This document shows positions 1 to 6,720 of a DNA stretch of 30,511 nt, in pieces. How positions within the stretch are numbered: the stretch's first letter is position 1; every line of letters starts with the position of its first letter. This DNA is from JALHTG01 sp964653695 (GTDB lineage Archaea; Thermoproteota; Bathyarchaeia; 40CM-2-53-6; JALHTG01), in assembly GCA_964653695.1 (NCBI GenBank), contig CAZZFQ010000010.1:1-30511 (forward strand). Direction: 5' to 3'. Made by a program: the position numbers and the translations under genes. The notes beneath the pieces were generated by a model. The model was not told the DNA's origin. It saw only the letters and a list, made by a program, of their open reading frames with translations, and ran no database searches.

Positions 1-1581
1 ATGCTGGATTTGGCTGTAAAGAATGGATACGTACTTGACGGAACAGGTAACCCTTGGTTCAGAGCAGACATTGAAGTCAGGAACGGCAAGATAGCGAAGG
101 TTGGCCACTTAATCCAAAATGCAGACACTTTACTCAATGCAAAGGGACTTACAGTATGCCCCGGCTTCATTGACATGCACTCTCACTCGGACGACGCATT
201 ACTCATCAACCCCAGAGCTGAGAGCAAGATACGTCAGGGAGTAACAACCGAGGTAATAGGTAATTGCGGAGATTCAGGCGCTCCGATCAATGAAACTATT
301 AGAAAAGAGATGGAAAAGACGGCCGCTCCGCTCATATCGGCAGGTGTGAAAATCGACTATTCCACCCTGCAAGAATATGCAGGAAAGCTTGAGCGGCAGG
401 GAATATCCGTTAATGCTGCGCCGCTGATCGGACATGGCAATCTTAGGAAGATGGCTGTAGGATACGAGAATCGCCCTCCAACGACAAAGGAACTGGAGAG
501 GATGAAGAATATCCTCGCTGGCGCGATGAGGCAGGGCGCCTTCGGAATTTCGACAGGACTCATCTATCCTCCAGGAAGCTACTCCAAAACCGCTGAAATC
601 ATCGAGTTAGCAAAGGTCGCTTCGTCCTTCGGAGGGATATACACGTCTCACATTCGGGGGGAAGGGGAAACACTTCTGAAGGCTGTGAAGGAGGCGATTA
701 CAGTCGGAGAGAGGGCCAAGATCCCGGTTGAGATATCCCACCATAAGGCTGGTGGAAGAAAGAACTGGGGAAAGGTGAAGCAGACTACTCACATGATCGA
801 GGAGGCCCGAGCGCGGGGAATAGACGTAACATGCGACGTGTATCCTTATGTCGCCTCGAGCTTCGGCCTAGTCAATATGCTTCCTCAATGGGCGCATGAA
901 GGTGGCCCGGAGAGAATTATTCAGCGATTAAAGGATCCTAGAATTAAGAAGCGAATGAGACGCGACATGTTGAAAGGCTCACTCAGCTCGGCACATTGGG
1001 ACAAAACGATGATAGCCCACTGCCCGAGGAAGAGGGAGTATCAAGGAAGGTTTGTGAGAGACATAGCAAGAGCAAGAAGGGAAGATCCATTCGAATTCGC
1101 CTTCGAACTCTTGATCGATGAGGAGCTGGCTGTGGGGGTGGTTCGGTTTGGTATGTGTGAAGACGACGTAGAGCACGTTATCCGTTATCCGGGTGCGATG
1201 ATTGGAAGCGACGGTTCAGCTCTTGCCCGATACGGTCCACTGGGGAAGGGGCACCCTCACCCCAGAAACTTCGGAACTTTCCCACGAGTACTGGGCCACC
1301 ACGCGCGGAGGCGTGGGATAATTACGTTGCCGGACGCGGTGCGCAAGATGACCTCACTACCTGCGCAGAAACTTGGCCTGAGGGATAGGGGAGTAATCCG
1401 GCCTGGTGCATGGGCTGACCTAGTCGTCTTCAATCCGAGGAAAGTGATCGACGTGGCAACGTATGCAAACCCGAAAAGATATCCAAGAGGAATAGAGCAT
1501 GTGGTCGTGAATGGCGTTCTTACGCTTAGTAAAGGCAAGCATACTGGTGCTATGGCTGGTAAAGTTCTGAAACGTGCTTAG
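1..1581 (+). CDS. N-acyl-D-amino-acid deacylase family amidohydrolase
   Basis: A 526-residue metal-dependent amidohydrolase of the D-aminoacylase/dihydroorotase-like group, predicted to release D-amino acids from N-acylated forms in the cytoplasm. The metal and catalytic set of D-aminoacylases is visible: the HSHSD motif (H60, H62), the bridging cysteine in the GNCG motif (C89), H217 in TSHIRGEGE, H247/H248 in EISHHK, and the catalytic aspartate D404 in IGSDGS. The N-terminus (VKNGYVLDGTG, then IEVRNGKIAKVG) is the usual beta-sandwich start of the family, so the ATG at base 1 is probably the true start although it lies on the window edge. The C-terminus (GAWADLVVFNP) is also typical. Substrate cannot be read from sequence; related enzymes act on acyl-D-amino acids, acyl-D-glutamate or cyclic amides. 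The racemase-like aminotransferase at 16-17.4 kb is a possible functional partner. Confidence 0.85.
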   Translation: MLDLAVKNGYVLDGTGNPWFRADIEVRNGKIAKVGHLIQNADTLLNAKGLTVCPGFIDMHSHSDDALLINPRAESKIRQGVTTEVIGNCGDSGAPINETIRKEMEKTAAPLISAGVKIDYSTLQEYAGKLERQGISVNAAPLIGHGNLRKMAVGYENRPPTTKELERMKNILAGAMRQGAFGISTGLIYPPGSYSKTAEIIELAKVASSFGGIYTSHIRGEGETLLKAVKEAITVGERAKIPVEISHHKAGGRKNWGKVKQTTHMIEEARARGIDVTCDVYPYVASSFGLVNMLPQWAHEGGPERIIQRLKDPRIKKRMRRDMLKGSLSSAHWDKTMIAHCPRKREYQGRFVRDIARARREDPFEFAFELLIDEELAVGVVRFGMCEDDVEHVIRYPGAMIGSDGSALARYGPLGKGHPHPRNFGTFPRVLGHHARRRGIITLPDAVRKMTSLPAQKLGLRDRGVIRPGAWADLVVFNPRKVIDVATYANPKRYPRGIEHVVVNGVLTLSKGKHTGAMAGKVLKRA

Positions 1582-1590
1582 GAACCAAGA

Positions 1591-2103
1591 TCAAGGCTGC
1601 GCCCGTTGACAGAAGGGGCAGAACCTTGCGATCATAGGTATGGACTTTCCGCAGAAAGCACAGTACTTCAATTGAGGTGCCGGAACCGGCGTTACGGGTT
1701 GCGGCGGAATCTGAGGCGGGGGCGGCTGAGCGACGGGTTGTGCGGGTTGAACTTTCGCTGCAGGTGTGGGCGCTGTCGGGGGTGAGGGGGCAGGTGCCTT
1801 TTCTTTGGCCATTACCTCTTGAGTTGCTTCATATGAGAGCTGGTAGATGAGGCGGATCATGGTTGCTATGGAGCCGAGCAAGATGATCAGGTAACCCAGG
1901 AGCGCTACTGTGATCCCGGCGAAAGCCTCCGTTTCCAATGTCACAGGTCTTCGGTTGAGCAGGTCGGTGAGAGCGTTCGTAAGAGGTACTGTAGCAAGCG
2001 CGAGCCCAATGGACATCATAACTCCACCAAGTATTCCCCAAACGACAACCCAGAGAAAGTAGATCAGTGCCCTTTTGAAGGCGCTGAGCCAGCTTAGGGG
2101 CAT
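1591..2103 (-). CDS. Two-helix membrane protein with C-terminal zinc ribbon
   Basis: A small archaeal membrane protein of unknown function. From the ATG at 2103 it starts with a short amphipathic stretch, then a hydrophobic hairpin (about residues 13-40, beginning ALIYFLWVVVWGILGG, and about residues 60-85 with LLGYLIILLGSIATMI), then a long Pro/Ala/Gln-rich linker, and ends in a zinc ribbon (CAFCGK and CPFCQ). The open frame continues upstream to an ATG at 2199, but the extra 32 residues are Arg-rich and unlike the membrane start; a TATA-like TTAACA near 2143-2148 (minus strand) fits a transcript starting just before 2103. It converges tail-to-tail with the amidohydrolase, 9 bases apart. The zinc ribbon most likely faces the cytoplasm as a binding module; I infer no specific partner. 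Confidence 0.75.
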   Translation of the reverse strand: MPLSWLSAFKRALIYFLWVVVWGILGGVMMSIGLALATVPLTNALTDLLNRRPVTLETEAFAGITVALLGYLIILLGSIATMIRLIYQLSYEATQEVMAKEKAPAPSPPTAPTPAAKVQPAQPVAQPPPPQIPPQPVTPVPAPQLKYCAFCGKSIPMIARFCPFCQRAQP

Positions 2104-2420
2104 ATCTCTTCGTAGCCTCAATGAGGTATGTCGCATCACACATGTTAAGAGTCTTTCTGCCGTGAAGCGATCTGAAATATGGCCAAGATTTGCGCACATT
2201 CTCCGTGTTGATTACAAGGGGCTAGATTAGGCGTCAGACAAGATCTCTTATCTTCCTGAGCTCTTCTGTGGACCAATTCGAGTTGCGTAGACTATGCTCT
2301 CTGGCTTCACAGGAGCGACCTAAGAGAGGTCACTAAACTGTTGCGGGATCTTGTTCGCATAGACACGACGAACCTCCCGATGAATAAAAGAGGCACATTG
2401 TTGATCTTCAAGTCGTGAGA

Positions 2421-2440
2421 GCTTCGCCCATAGGCGAAGC
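2421..2440. repeat. Perfect inverted repeat upstream of DUF1028 gene
   Basis: GCTTCGCC and GGCGAAGC form an 8-bp perfect stem around a CATA loop. The palindrome is flanked by a direct repeat of TTGATC at 2401-2406 and 2443-2448. It sits between two candidate TATA boxes (2383-2390 and 2459-2466), so it is either an operator-like site upstream of the nearer promoter or a hairpin at the very 5' end of a longer leader. Confidence 0.6.
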
Positions 2441-2458
2441 CGTTGATCCAAGAAACGC

Positions 2459-2466
2459 ATATACAA
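2459..2466 (+). promoter_or_regulatory. Candidate TATA box for DUF1028 gene
   Basis: ATATACAA, placed so that transcription would begin near 2488, about 30 bases before the chosen ATG at 2517, leaving room for the GGTGA ribosome-binding site at 2507-2511. A second candidate, AATAAAAG at 2383-2390, would give a leader of about 105 bases containing the 2421-2440 hairpin. Confidence 0.4.
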
Positions 2467-2516
2467 TGATCTTAGGCGAATGGAGTCGACGAGGGAGGGC
2501 TTTCCTGGTGAAGTCT

Positions 2517-3170
2517 ATGAAGACCGAATTGTTCGGGACTTTCTCGATGGTCGCACGGTGTGAAAGAACTGGTGAGCTGGGCGTTTGTGTTTCAACGGCA
2601 GTCCCGGCCGTGGGCTCAATAGTGCCGCACGCGGAACTTGATGTGGCGGCGATCGCGACTCAAGCCACTTCAAATGTGATGTATGGCATCAAGGGGCTTC
2701 AGCTGATTAAGCTGGGGTTGTCACCGAGTAGCGCCTTAGATGCTCTGCTCAGAGAGGATGAGGAGAGGGAGGTTAGGCAGGTGATAATGATCGACAAGGA
2801 TGGGAAAACTGCAGCCTTCACTGGAAGAGAAACAGTCGAGTGGAAAGGGCATCTTACTGGAGGGAACTATGCGACTGCTGGGAACATGCTCGTGGGATCG
2901 CAGGTGATCGAGGCCATGGCAAAGACGTTTGACTCTACTGAGGGGCCACTGGAGGAAAGATTGATGAAAGCGCTCGAAGCTGGGCAAAACGCAGGAGGAG
3001 ATAAGCGAGGCAGAGTCTCCGCAGCACTTCTCGTCATGAAGCGACTTGAGGCGGATAGTCCCAGGCCTTGGGTTGATTTGCGAGTGGATGAAAATCCTGA
3101 TCCGGTGGCAGAGCTGCGGCGCATATACGAAGTGTTCAAGGTCCGGTATCTCTCTGGGAAGAAGGTCTGA
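2517..3170 (+). CDS. DUF1028 family protein (Ntn-hydrolase-like)
   Basis: A 217-residue member of the DUF1028 family, whose known members have an Ntn-hydrolase-type fold and no settled reaction. Family landmarks: the start FGTFSMVARCERTGELGVCV, the ATQA segment, the EVRQ strand, the AAFTG turn, GNMLVG, EGPLEERLMKALEAG, AGGDKRGRVSAALLV and the final VDLRVDENPDPVAELRR. The ATG at 2517 was chosen because family proteins begin only a few residues before the TFS motif and because GGTGA lies five bases upstream; the longer frame from a GTG at 2415 would add 34 residues not seen in the family. Members often lie near amidohydrolases or peptidases in other genomes, and here the D-aminoacylase is less than 1 kb away, but the two are not in one operon. 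Confidence 0.85.
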   Translation: MKTELFGTFSMVARCERTGELGVCVSTAVPAVGSIVPHAELDVAAIATQATSNVMYGIKGLQLIKLGLSPSSALDALLREDEEREVRQVIMIDKDGKTAAFTGRETVEWKGHLTGGNYATAGNMLVGSQVIEAMAKTFDSTEGPLEERLMKALEAGQNAGGDKRGRVSAALLVMKRLEADSPRPWVDLRVDENPDPVAELRRIYEVFKVRYLSGKKV

Positions 3171-3171
3171 T

Positions 3172-3188
3172 TAGAAAAAGGTTTTCTA
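3172..3188 (+). terminator. Hairpin with T tract after DUF1028
   Basis: TAGAAAA and TTTTCTA form a perfect 7-bp stem around AGG, one base after the DUF1028 stop codon (3168-3170). The T-rich 3' arm could serve as an archaeal terminator. It ends where the promoter of the tRNA begins, so it may also insulate the tRNA gene. Confidence 0.45.
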
Positions 3189-3196
3189 GGTTTATC
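3187..3196 (+). promoter_or_regulatory. Candidate TATA box of tRNA-Leu gene
   Basis: TAGGTTTATC ends 29 bases before the first base of the tRNA, the normal archaeal distance for a box A element. No other AT-rich element lies between the DUF1028 terminator and the tRNA. Confidence 0.5.
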
Positions 3197-3225
3197 AAGG
3201 CATTATCCTCGGTCATCTTTGACTT

Positions 3226-3332
3226 GCGGGAGTTCCCAAGCCAGGTCTAAGAGATAAGCCTCGACCAGAGGGGCAGGGTTCAGGACCCTGTGGCACAGGC
3301 CTTCGGGGGTTCAAATCCCCCCTCCCGCACCA
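3226..3332 (+). tRNA. tRNA-Leu (anticodon CAG) with D-loop intron, CCA encoded
   Basis: Complete leucine tRNA read by hand. Acceptor GCGGGAG (3226-3232) pairs perfectly with CTCCCGC (3322-3328); discriminator A3329 is followed by an encoded CCA (3330-3332). The anticodon stem CAGGG/CCCTG (3274-3278, 3286-3290) closes loop TTCAGGA with anticodon CAG at 3281-3283. A long variable arm (about 3291-3304, with GGC/GCC pairing) marks a class II tRNA, and the T arm is GGGGG TTCAAAT CCCCC (3305-3321). The D arm is interrupted: the D stem CCC (3235-3237) pairs with GGG only after removal of 19 bases at 3250-3268. The mature D arm then reads CCC AAGCCAGGTCTAA GGG, normal for archaeal tRNA-Leu. It serves CUG codons. 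Confidence 0.95.
3250..3268 (+). other. 19-nt non-canonical tRNA intron with BHB motif
   Basis: The insert forms a near-ideal bulge-helix-bulge. The central 4-bp helix is GGTC (3244-3247) with GACC (3263-3266). The 3-nt bulges are TAA (3248-3250) and AGA (3267-3269), on opposite strands. The inner helix is GAG/CTC (3251-3253, 3260-3262) around a 6-nt loop. Cutting each bulge between its second and third base removes exactly 3250-3268 and joins TA to A, which restores a normal D arm. The outer helix is weak (C3241 and C3242 with G3270/G3271). The site lies at about tRNA position 21/22. Confidence 0.88.
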
Positions 3333-3463
3333 TTCCTAACTACCAGAATAGGAGAATTTTGAGCCACCTTTTCTTGGCAAGTAGTTGCGATAAGCCTACT
3401 CTCCTTTCGTGACAGAGCGGACTATGGTGTTCTCAAGGTCGCAGTTAATTGTACCTAGGAAAA

Positions 3464-4000
3464 CTAGCCAGATGTATAGGCACCTATCGTAATCTCTGCG
3501 AAGAATTCTTTCTTCGCTTTGCATATGGGGCACATGTATGGAGGTTCCTCTCGAAACACAACGTAGCCACACTGCTTACAGTACCACAGCTTCATCTCAC
3601 TCTTCATAGGTTTCGCCATGGTGCCAGCGATTGAAGTTGGCCTCGGTGAAGGCGTCTTCACAGCTGTTGCATACGCTCTCGTCTGCTTTTCCAGCGGTCT
3701 TCTTTCCGGGATCGATTCAACAGGTGCCTTGCCTTCAAACAAATCTTTCCTCACATAGAGGCCGCAGTAGCAGGTTCCAAACTCTTCCACATCTGGATCT
3801 CGATAGTCGCAAGGGCAAATAATATCCTTATCAAACTCGAAGTTTCCGGAGGCCAGTCGACATGGGCATGAGGGATAGCCATATCTCTCTTCGTTCTTCT
3901 TGAGGCCTTCAAGCAAGTCCTTTAGGAAGCTTTCATCCGGATTCAAGTAGTAACCGCGGCTCTTGGCGTCCGATTCAGCCCTCGTCCGCACAGAGTGCAA
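3464..4000 (-). CDS. Ferredoxin:thioredoxin reductase catalytic subunit fused to rubredoxin domain
   Basis: The 178-residue protein has an N-terminal FTR catalytic-subunit domain with the full cysteine pattern: CPC (45-47), CPC (62-64) and CYC (77-79), preceded by GYYLNPD and RYGY. These cysteines bind a [4Fe-4S] cluster next to a redox-active disulfide that passes ferredoxin electrons to a thioredoxin-like partner. A flexible linker (about 90-136) joins it to a rubredoxin-like domain with C141, C144, C157 and C160 (YCKQCG, CPIC). Starts are non-standard: TTG at 4000 lies two bases after the glutaredoxin stop, and a GTG at 3991 is an alternative. The glutaredoxin immediately upstream in the same operon is the obvious candidate partner. 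FTR catalytic subunits with a C-terminal rubredoxin are a known but uncommon architecture. Confidence 0.9.
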   Translation of the reverse strand: MHSVRTRAESDAKSRGYYLNPDESFLKDLLEGLKKNEERYGYPSCPCRLASGNFEFDKDIICPCDYRDPDVEEFGTCYCGLYVRKDLFEGKAPVESIPERRPLEKQTRAYATAVKTPSPRPTSIAGTMAKPMKSEMKLWYCKQCGYVVFREEPPYMCPICKAKKEFFAEITIGAYTSG

Positions 4001-4002
4001 GG

Positions 4003-4287
4003 TTATCGAAGTCCAAGCGCCTCCTTCAAGTCATCCGTCTTGAACCCTATAATCAACCGTTTGCCGTCGATCAGCACCGCAGGATAGGCGTAGCAATCCC
4101 ACTTTCGAAGATCGTTTTCAATCTTCTTCCTGTCTTCTGGGTTTGCTAAGTCAACATCCACGTACTCGTAATGAACCTTCTTATCTTTCAAGAACTGTTT
4201 GGTGCGCTTACACCAGGCACAGGTGCTCAAAGCATAAACGAGCACCTTGTGATCCTTCATATCTCCCGGCACTGCCACGACATTCAC
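4003..4287 (-). CDS. Glutaredoxin-like thiol-disulfide protein
   Basis: A 94-residue thioredoxin-fold protein. It has a CAWC redox site (C23, C26), the cis-proline loop AYPAV (P69), a third cysteine C65 close to that loop, and the family strands VLVYAL and VHYEYVDVD. The start is a GTG at 4287 supported by GGAGG eight bases upstream; a later ATG at 4260 also has GGGAG nearby but too close. It is the first gene of an operon with the FTR-rubredoxin protein two bases downstream, suggesting that FTR reduces this glutaredoxin with ferredoxin electrons, a substitute for NADPH- or glutathione-dependent systems. A minus-strand TATA box lies at 4328-4337. Confidence 0.9.
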   Translation of the reverse strand: MNVVAVPGDMKDHKVLVYALSTCAWCKRTKQFLKDKKVHYEYVDVDLANPEDRKKIENDLRKWDCYAYPAVLIDGKRLIIGFKTDDLKEALGLR

Positions 4288-4327
4288 ACCTTTCGCCTCC
4301 GAGGAAAGAATTGGTCTTCACTATGTC

Positions 4328-4337
4328 TATCTTATAG
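4328..4337 (-). promoter_or_regulatory. TATA box for glutaredoxin-FTR operon
   Basis: Read on the minus strand, CTATAAGATA lies about 45 bases upstream of the glutaredoxin GTG start. It predicts transcription starting near 4305 and a leader of about 18 bases containing the GGAGG ribosome-binding site. Confidence 0.5.
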
Positions 4338-4480
4338 GTTTGCAGCCCCAATCACAACACAGCCTTAAGGATTCTTGGAGCTACATGGATTTCTCACAGA
4401 AATCTTCGAAACGCTGGGAAGTATTAAAGGTCGCCCTGCTAACTCAGAGACACCCTACAATCAAAGAGGAAGGCGAGGCT

Positions 4481-4948
4481 GTGAATAAACTGGATCTCCT
4501 AACGTATTGTGGCCTGTACTGCGGGCTCTGCGCTCAACGTGGAAGGATACCTCGTCAGGCTACTGCTCTCAGAGAATCTATGGTGAAGGAAGGTTACGAA
4601 TTCTGGGCTAAAGAGTTGCCCAGATTCAGTGAGTTCTGGAAGTTTCTATCCAATCTTTGTGATCCCAACAAGTCATGTCCTGGATGCAGGCAGAATGGTG
4701 GACCACCGTTCTGTTCGATTAGGAAATGCGCTCGCGATAGTAAAATCGACACCTGTGTCTTCTGTGGGAAATATCCTTGTGAAAGGATAATTGAAGTCGC
4801 GAGAGGTTATCCAACACTCATCGCGGATGGAAAGAGAATGAACGATATTGGACTTGAGGCCTGGATTGATGAACAGGAGCAACGTGCGAGAACAGGATTC
4901 TCATATGCCGACGTTCGATGTCATCCCTACAAGGTTCCTGACAAGTGA
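4481..4948 (+). CDS. DUF3795 family cysteine-rich protein
   Basis: A 155-residue protein with the cysteine signature of DUF3795: YCGLYCGLC near the N-terminus, then CDPNKSCPGC, FCSIRKC and TCVFCGKYPCERI. The clustered cysteines suggest a metal or Fe-S site, but no reaction is established for the family. The GTG at 4481 was chosen over an in-frame ATG at 4340 because family proteins start directly before the first cysteine block, because GAGGAAGG lies at 4466-4473 with a seven-base spacer, and because a TATA-like TATTAAAG at 4422-4429 would start transcription near 4452. The gene is divergent from the glutaredoxin-FTR operon and may belong to the same thiol/redox theme; that is inference. Confidence 0.82.
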   Translation: MNKLDLLTYCGLYCGLCAQRGRIPRQATALRESMVKEGYEFWAKELPRFSEFWKFLSNLCDPNKSCPGCRQNGGPPFCSIRKCARDSKIDTCVFCGKYPCERIIEVARGYPTLIADGKRMNDIGLEAWIDEQEQRARTGFSYADVRCHPYKVPDK

Positions 4949-5248
4949 ATGCATCTTCGTACCTCGTGATTTCTAATGACTCTGAGGTTTGCTGAGCCTG
5001 AGATTAGCGAAGGATCCTCTAGTCCAGATCCAAGCCTTGCATGAGCACAGTTGTTGCCACATTGCGGGACCGTAGCCCGGCCTTCATGCAACCCTTAACC
5101 ACCCTTTTCTGTAGAAATAGACTGGAAGTAAACTGGCTTCTCGCTATTGCTCTGATCTCACACTTCAACTGATCGTGTCTATTGGTTTAGCCTGTTGAGA
5201 CTTGAGTCAGAGATCACAACCTTCTCTGCTACGATTTCGCAATTGGAA
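4949..5248. other. Intergenic region between convergent genes, with long hairpin
   Basis: Three hundred bases without a credible gene separate the DUF3795 and phosphoesterase 3' ends. The notable content is a structured inverted repeat at 5037-5091 and a weaker 7-bp repeat (TGATCTC near 5153 with GAGATCA near 5213). No C/D box pair, tRNA or T-loop was found. Confidence 0.5.
5037..5091. repeat. Hairpin-forming inverted repeat, 8-bp outer stem
   Basis: TTGCATGA (5037-5044) and TCATGCAA (5084-5091) are perfect inverted repeats. Inside them CGGG (5065-5068) pairs with CCCG (5076-5079) around a 7-base loop. The result is an imperfect 55-base hairpin between two convergent genes. It could be a 3'-end structure for one or both transcripts or a small RNA; no flanking target duplication was seen. 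Confidence 0.5.
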
Positions 5249-6112
5249 CTAGCCCAATGACCGTAAGTGCCTTACAGTTCCGAGGTACGTTCCATCTAGC
5301 AAATGTAGTTCAGCGCTTTCAAAATCGACCGCGGAGGATCGCAAAACCGGGCCTATCAGGGTTCGCCCCCTCCTTCCGTACTCTATTCTTCTATTGACCG
5401 ATCTACCTCCCAAGTTCTCGTTGAAGGAAGGCATCACGATACATTGTTGATCGAGAAGATCAACGCCGAACTGCCTCTTTGCCTGCTCTTCGACTCTTTT
5501 CTGGGGCTTGATCTTCATATGCTTGAGCAAGGCGCTTGCGAGTTTGCGACTCTTAGATCGGGCTTTCACCCAGACCTGTCTTACCATTCGGAATCCAAGT
5601 TCGTCTGTGAAAGTGACTACGGGATGAAGGTGCGCCATAACCATGGTTTCGCATCCAAGCAGGTCGGCTTTGGGCCAAGCGTGGCCATGGAGTAACGCGA
5701 TCTTCTTCCAGAGGATGATGCCGCTTGATGAGTGAATCTTAACATTGGGAGTCGTCAAAGCTTCTAGGTTTCCGTCGTGGTTTCCTGACACAACTTGAAT
5801 GTCTTGAACCATCCCACTAATCTTCTCAAAGAAGTCTGGAACATCTCTCCACTCTTCAAACTCGACTTTCGCTACAGCGTGCTTGACATCTCCTAGGAAG
5901 ATTATCGATGATGGGTTGGTCACCTTGACGAGTTGGATCATCTTCTCAAGAAGCTTCGGAGTCTGCGATGGAACGTGTATCCCTCTTTGCGAGAGGGAAA
6001 CCTCCCACCCTATATGTAGATCCGCAACTACTAGCACCTTCTCTGACAAGTTCTCAAGAAGCAGCGCGGGATATGATTCGACGGGTCTTAGGTAACTAGC
6101 GGGCGCAGTCAC
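5249..6112 (-). CDS. SbcD/Mre11-related metallophosphoesterase
   Basis: A 287-residue calcineurin-like phosphoesterase of the archaeal SbcD-related type. The five metal motifs are present in order: DLHIG (D31, H33), GDVKH (D75), GNHD (N111, H112, D113), LHGH (H142, H144) and AHLHP (H161, H163). A positively charged C-terminal half (about 180-287) follows, with KSRK, KPQKR and RRGR segments. The family is predicted to act as a nuclease or phosphodiesterase; no Rad50-like ATPase is adjacent. The GTG start at 6112 has no ribosome-binding site but lies about 30 bases from a TATA-like TTATTAG (minus strand, about 6142-6149), so the mRNA is probably leaderless. It is divergent from a SWIM protein and an Lhr helicase. 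Confidence 0.85.
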   Translation of the reverse strand: MTAPASYLRPVESYPALLLENLSEKVLVVADLHIGWEVSLSQRGIHVPSQTPKLLEKMIQLVKVTNPSSIIFLGDVKHAVAKVEFEEWRDVPDFFEKISGMVQDIQVVSGNHDGNLEALTTPNVKIHSSSGIILWKKIALLHGHAWPKADLLGCETMVMAHLHPVVTFTDELGFRMVRQVWVKARSKSRKLASALLKHMKIKPQKRVEEQAKRQFGVDLLDQQCIVMPSFNENLGGRSVNRRIEYGRRGRTLIGPVLRSSAVDFESAELHLLDGTYLGTVRHLRSLG

Positions 6113-6223
6113 ATGAATCAGTCATGATAGTCAAGGTTTCAACTAATAACCGTTGATCGGCCAAAGTCATAGAAAAGAGATTAGTGCGAGCTGAAGTCCA
6201 TAGACTGACAGGAAGCTCTCCAA
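6113..6223. promoter_or_regulatory. Divergent promoter region, phosphoesterase / SWIM gene
   Basis: This 111-base gap carries a minus-strand TATA candidate GTTATTAGTT (6141-6150) for the phosphoesterase and a plus-strand candidate CATAGAAAAG (6168-6177) for the SWIM gene, which would start its mRNA near 6200. GGAAG at 6211-6215 is the ribosome-binding site for the TTG start at 6224. Confidence 0.45.
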
Positions 6224-6643
6224 TTGGAAACAGCCGAGAAGAAGGAGCTTCGAGCCATTGAGAAGATCTGCTCCGAGATAAGGCTCTCCATGGGAATCGA
6301 CGGTAAACTGAGAGCGAAGCTGCTCGCACATTTCGCGGCCAGGTTCGAAAACGCTCTCAGTCTAATCGAAAAGAGAAGGGTTAGGAAATATTCGTTCTCT
6401 CCCAGCGGGCGGGTCGTATGGGCCGTGAAAGGTAGGAAGGCAGAGTATCAAGTAATCCCCGACTCAAACTTCTGCAGCTGCGACGACTACTACTTTAGAG
6501 TCATCGACCGTAGGAGGCAACTGTGTTACCATATCGTTGCGCAACGACTTGCTGATGCGCTGGGATGTTTTGTCTTGGAGGAACTTCCTGACTCTGCCTA
6601 CAATAAGATTACGAAAAGATGGCATACTCCCGAAGAACCTTGA
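6224..6643 (+). CDS. SWIM zinc-finger domain protein
   Basis: A 139-residue protein. After a helical N-terminus rich in Lys, Arg and Glu (about 1-55) comes a SWIM domain: the strands RKYSFSPSGRVVWAV and AEYQVIP followed by the zinc ligands C84, C86, C101 and H103, in a CxC-x14-CxH spacing. SWIM domains bind DNA or proteins; small SWIM proteins in archaea and the Shu2/SWS1 proteins of eukaryotes are linked to recombination, but this gene has no assigned role. The TTG start at 6224 is supported by GGAAG eight bases upstream. It is followed on the same strand by a tiny membrane protein gene and lhr, and sits head-to-head with the phosphoesterase, which suggests a DNA-repair context. Confidence 0.85.
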   Translation: METAEKKELRAIEKICSEIRLSMGIDGKLRAKLLAHFAARFENALSLIEKRRVRKYSFSPSGRVVWAVKGRKAEYQVIPDSNFCSCDDYYFRVIDRRRQLCYHIVAQRLADALGCFVLEELPDSAYNKITKRWHTPEEP

Positions 6644-6670
6644 CGAGCTTCACATCCTACTGAGCACATG

Positions 6671-6678
6671 TTTTTAAA
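6671..6678 (+). promoter_or_regulatory. TATA box for the small membrane protein gene
   Basis: TTTTTAAA is the strongest TATA-like element of the neighbourhood and predicts transcription starting near 6697-6702. That coincides with an in-frame GTG at 6697 (leaderless option) and leaves the GAGGAG ribosome-binding site upstream of the GTG at 6721. Confidence 0.5.
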
Positions 6679-6720
6679 CCGTTTCCGGTATTAGACGTGG
6701 CGACACGAGGAGTTTCAACC

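Larger units (their letters stand above)
2104..2516. other. Intergenic region with divergent promoter signals
   Basis: No convincing gene lies between the divergent zinc-ribbon and DUF1028 genes. The stretch holds a minus-strand TATA-like TTAACA near 2143-2148, plus-strand TATA candidates at 2383-2390 (AATAAAAG) and 2459-2466 (ATATACAA), and a perfect 20-base palindromic hairpin at 2421-2440. Open frames here extend the two flanking genes but do not look like protein of either family. Confidence 0.55.

Noticed and set aside
2415..2516. 34-residue N-terminal extension of the DUF1028 protein from a GTG
   Set aside because: Not part of the family, covers the palindrome, and a better ATG with a ribosome-binding site exists at 2517.
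5037..5100. H/ACA or tRNA-like RNA at the convergent intergenic hairpin
   Set aside because: No ACA box follows the stem on either strand, and no T arm or anticodon arm can be folded; kept only as a hairpin.
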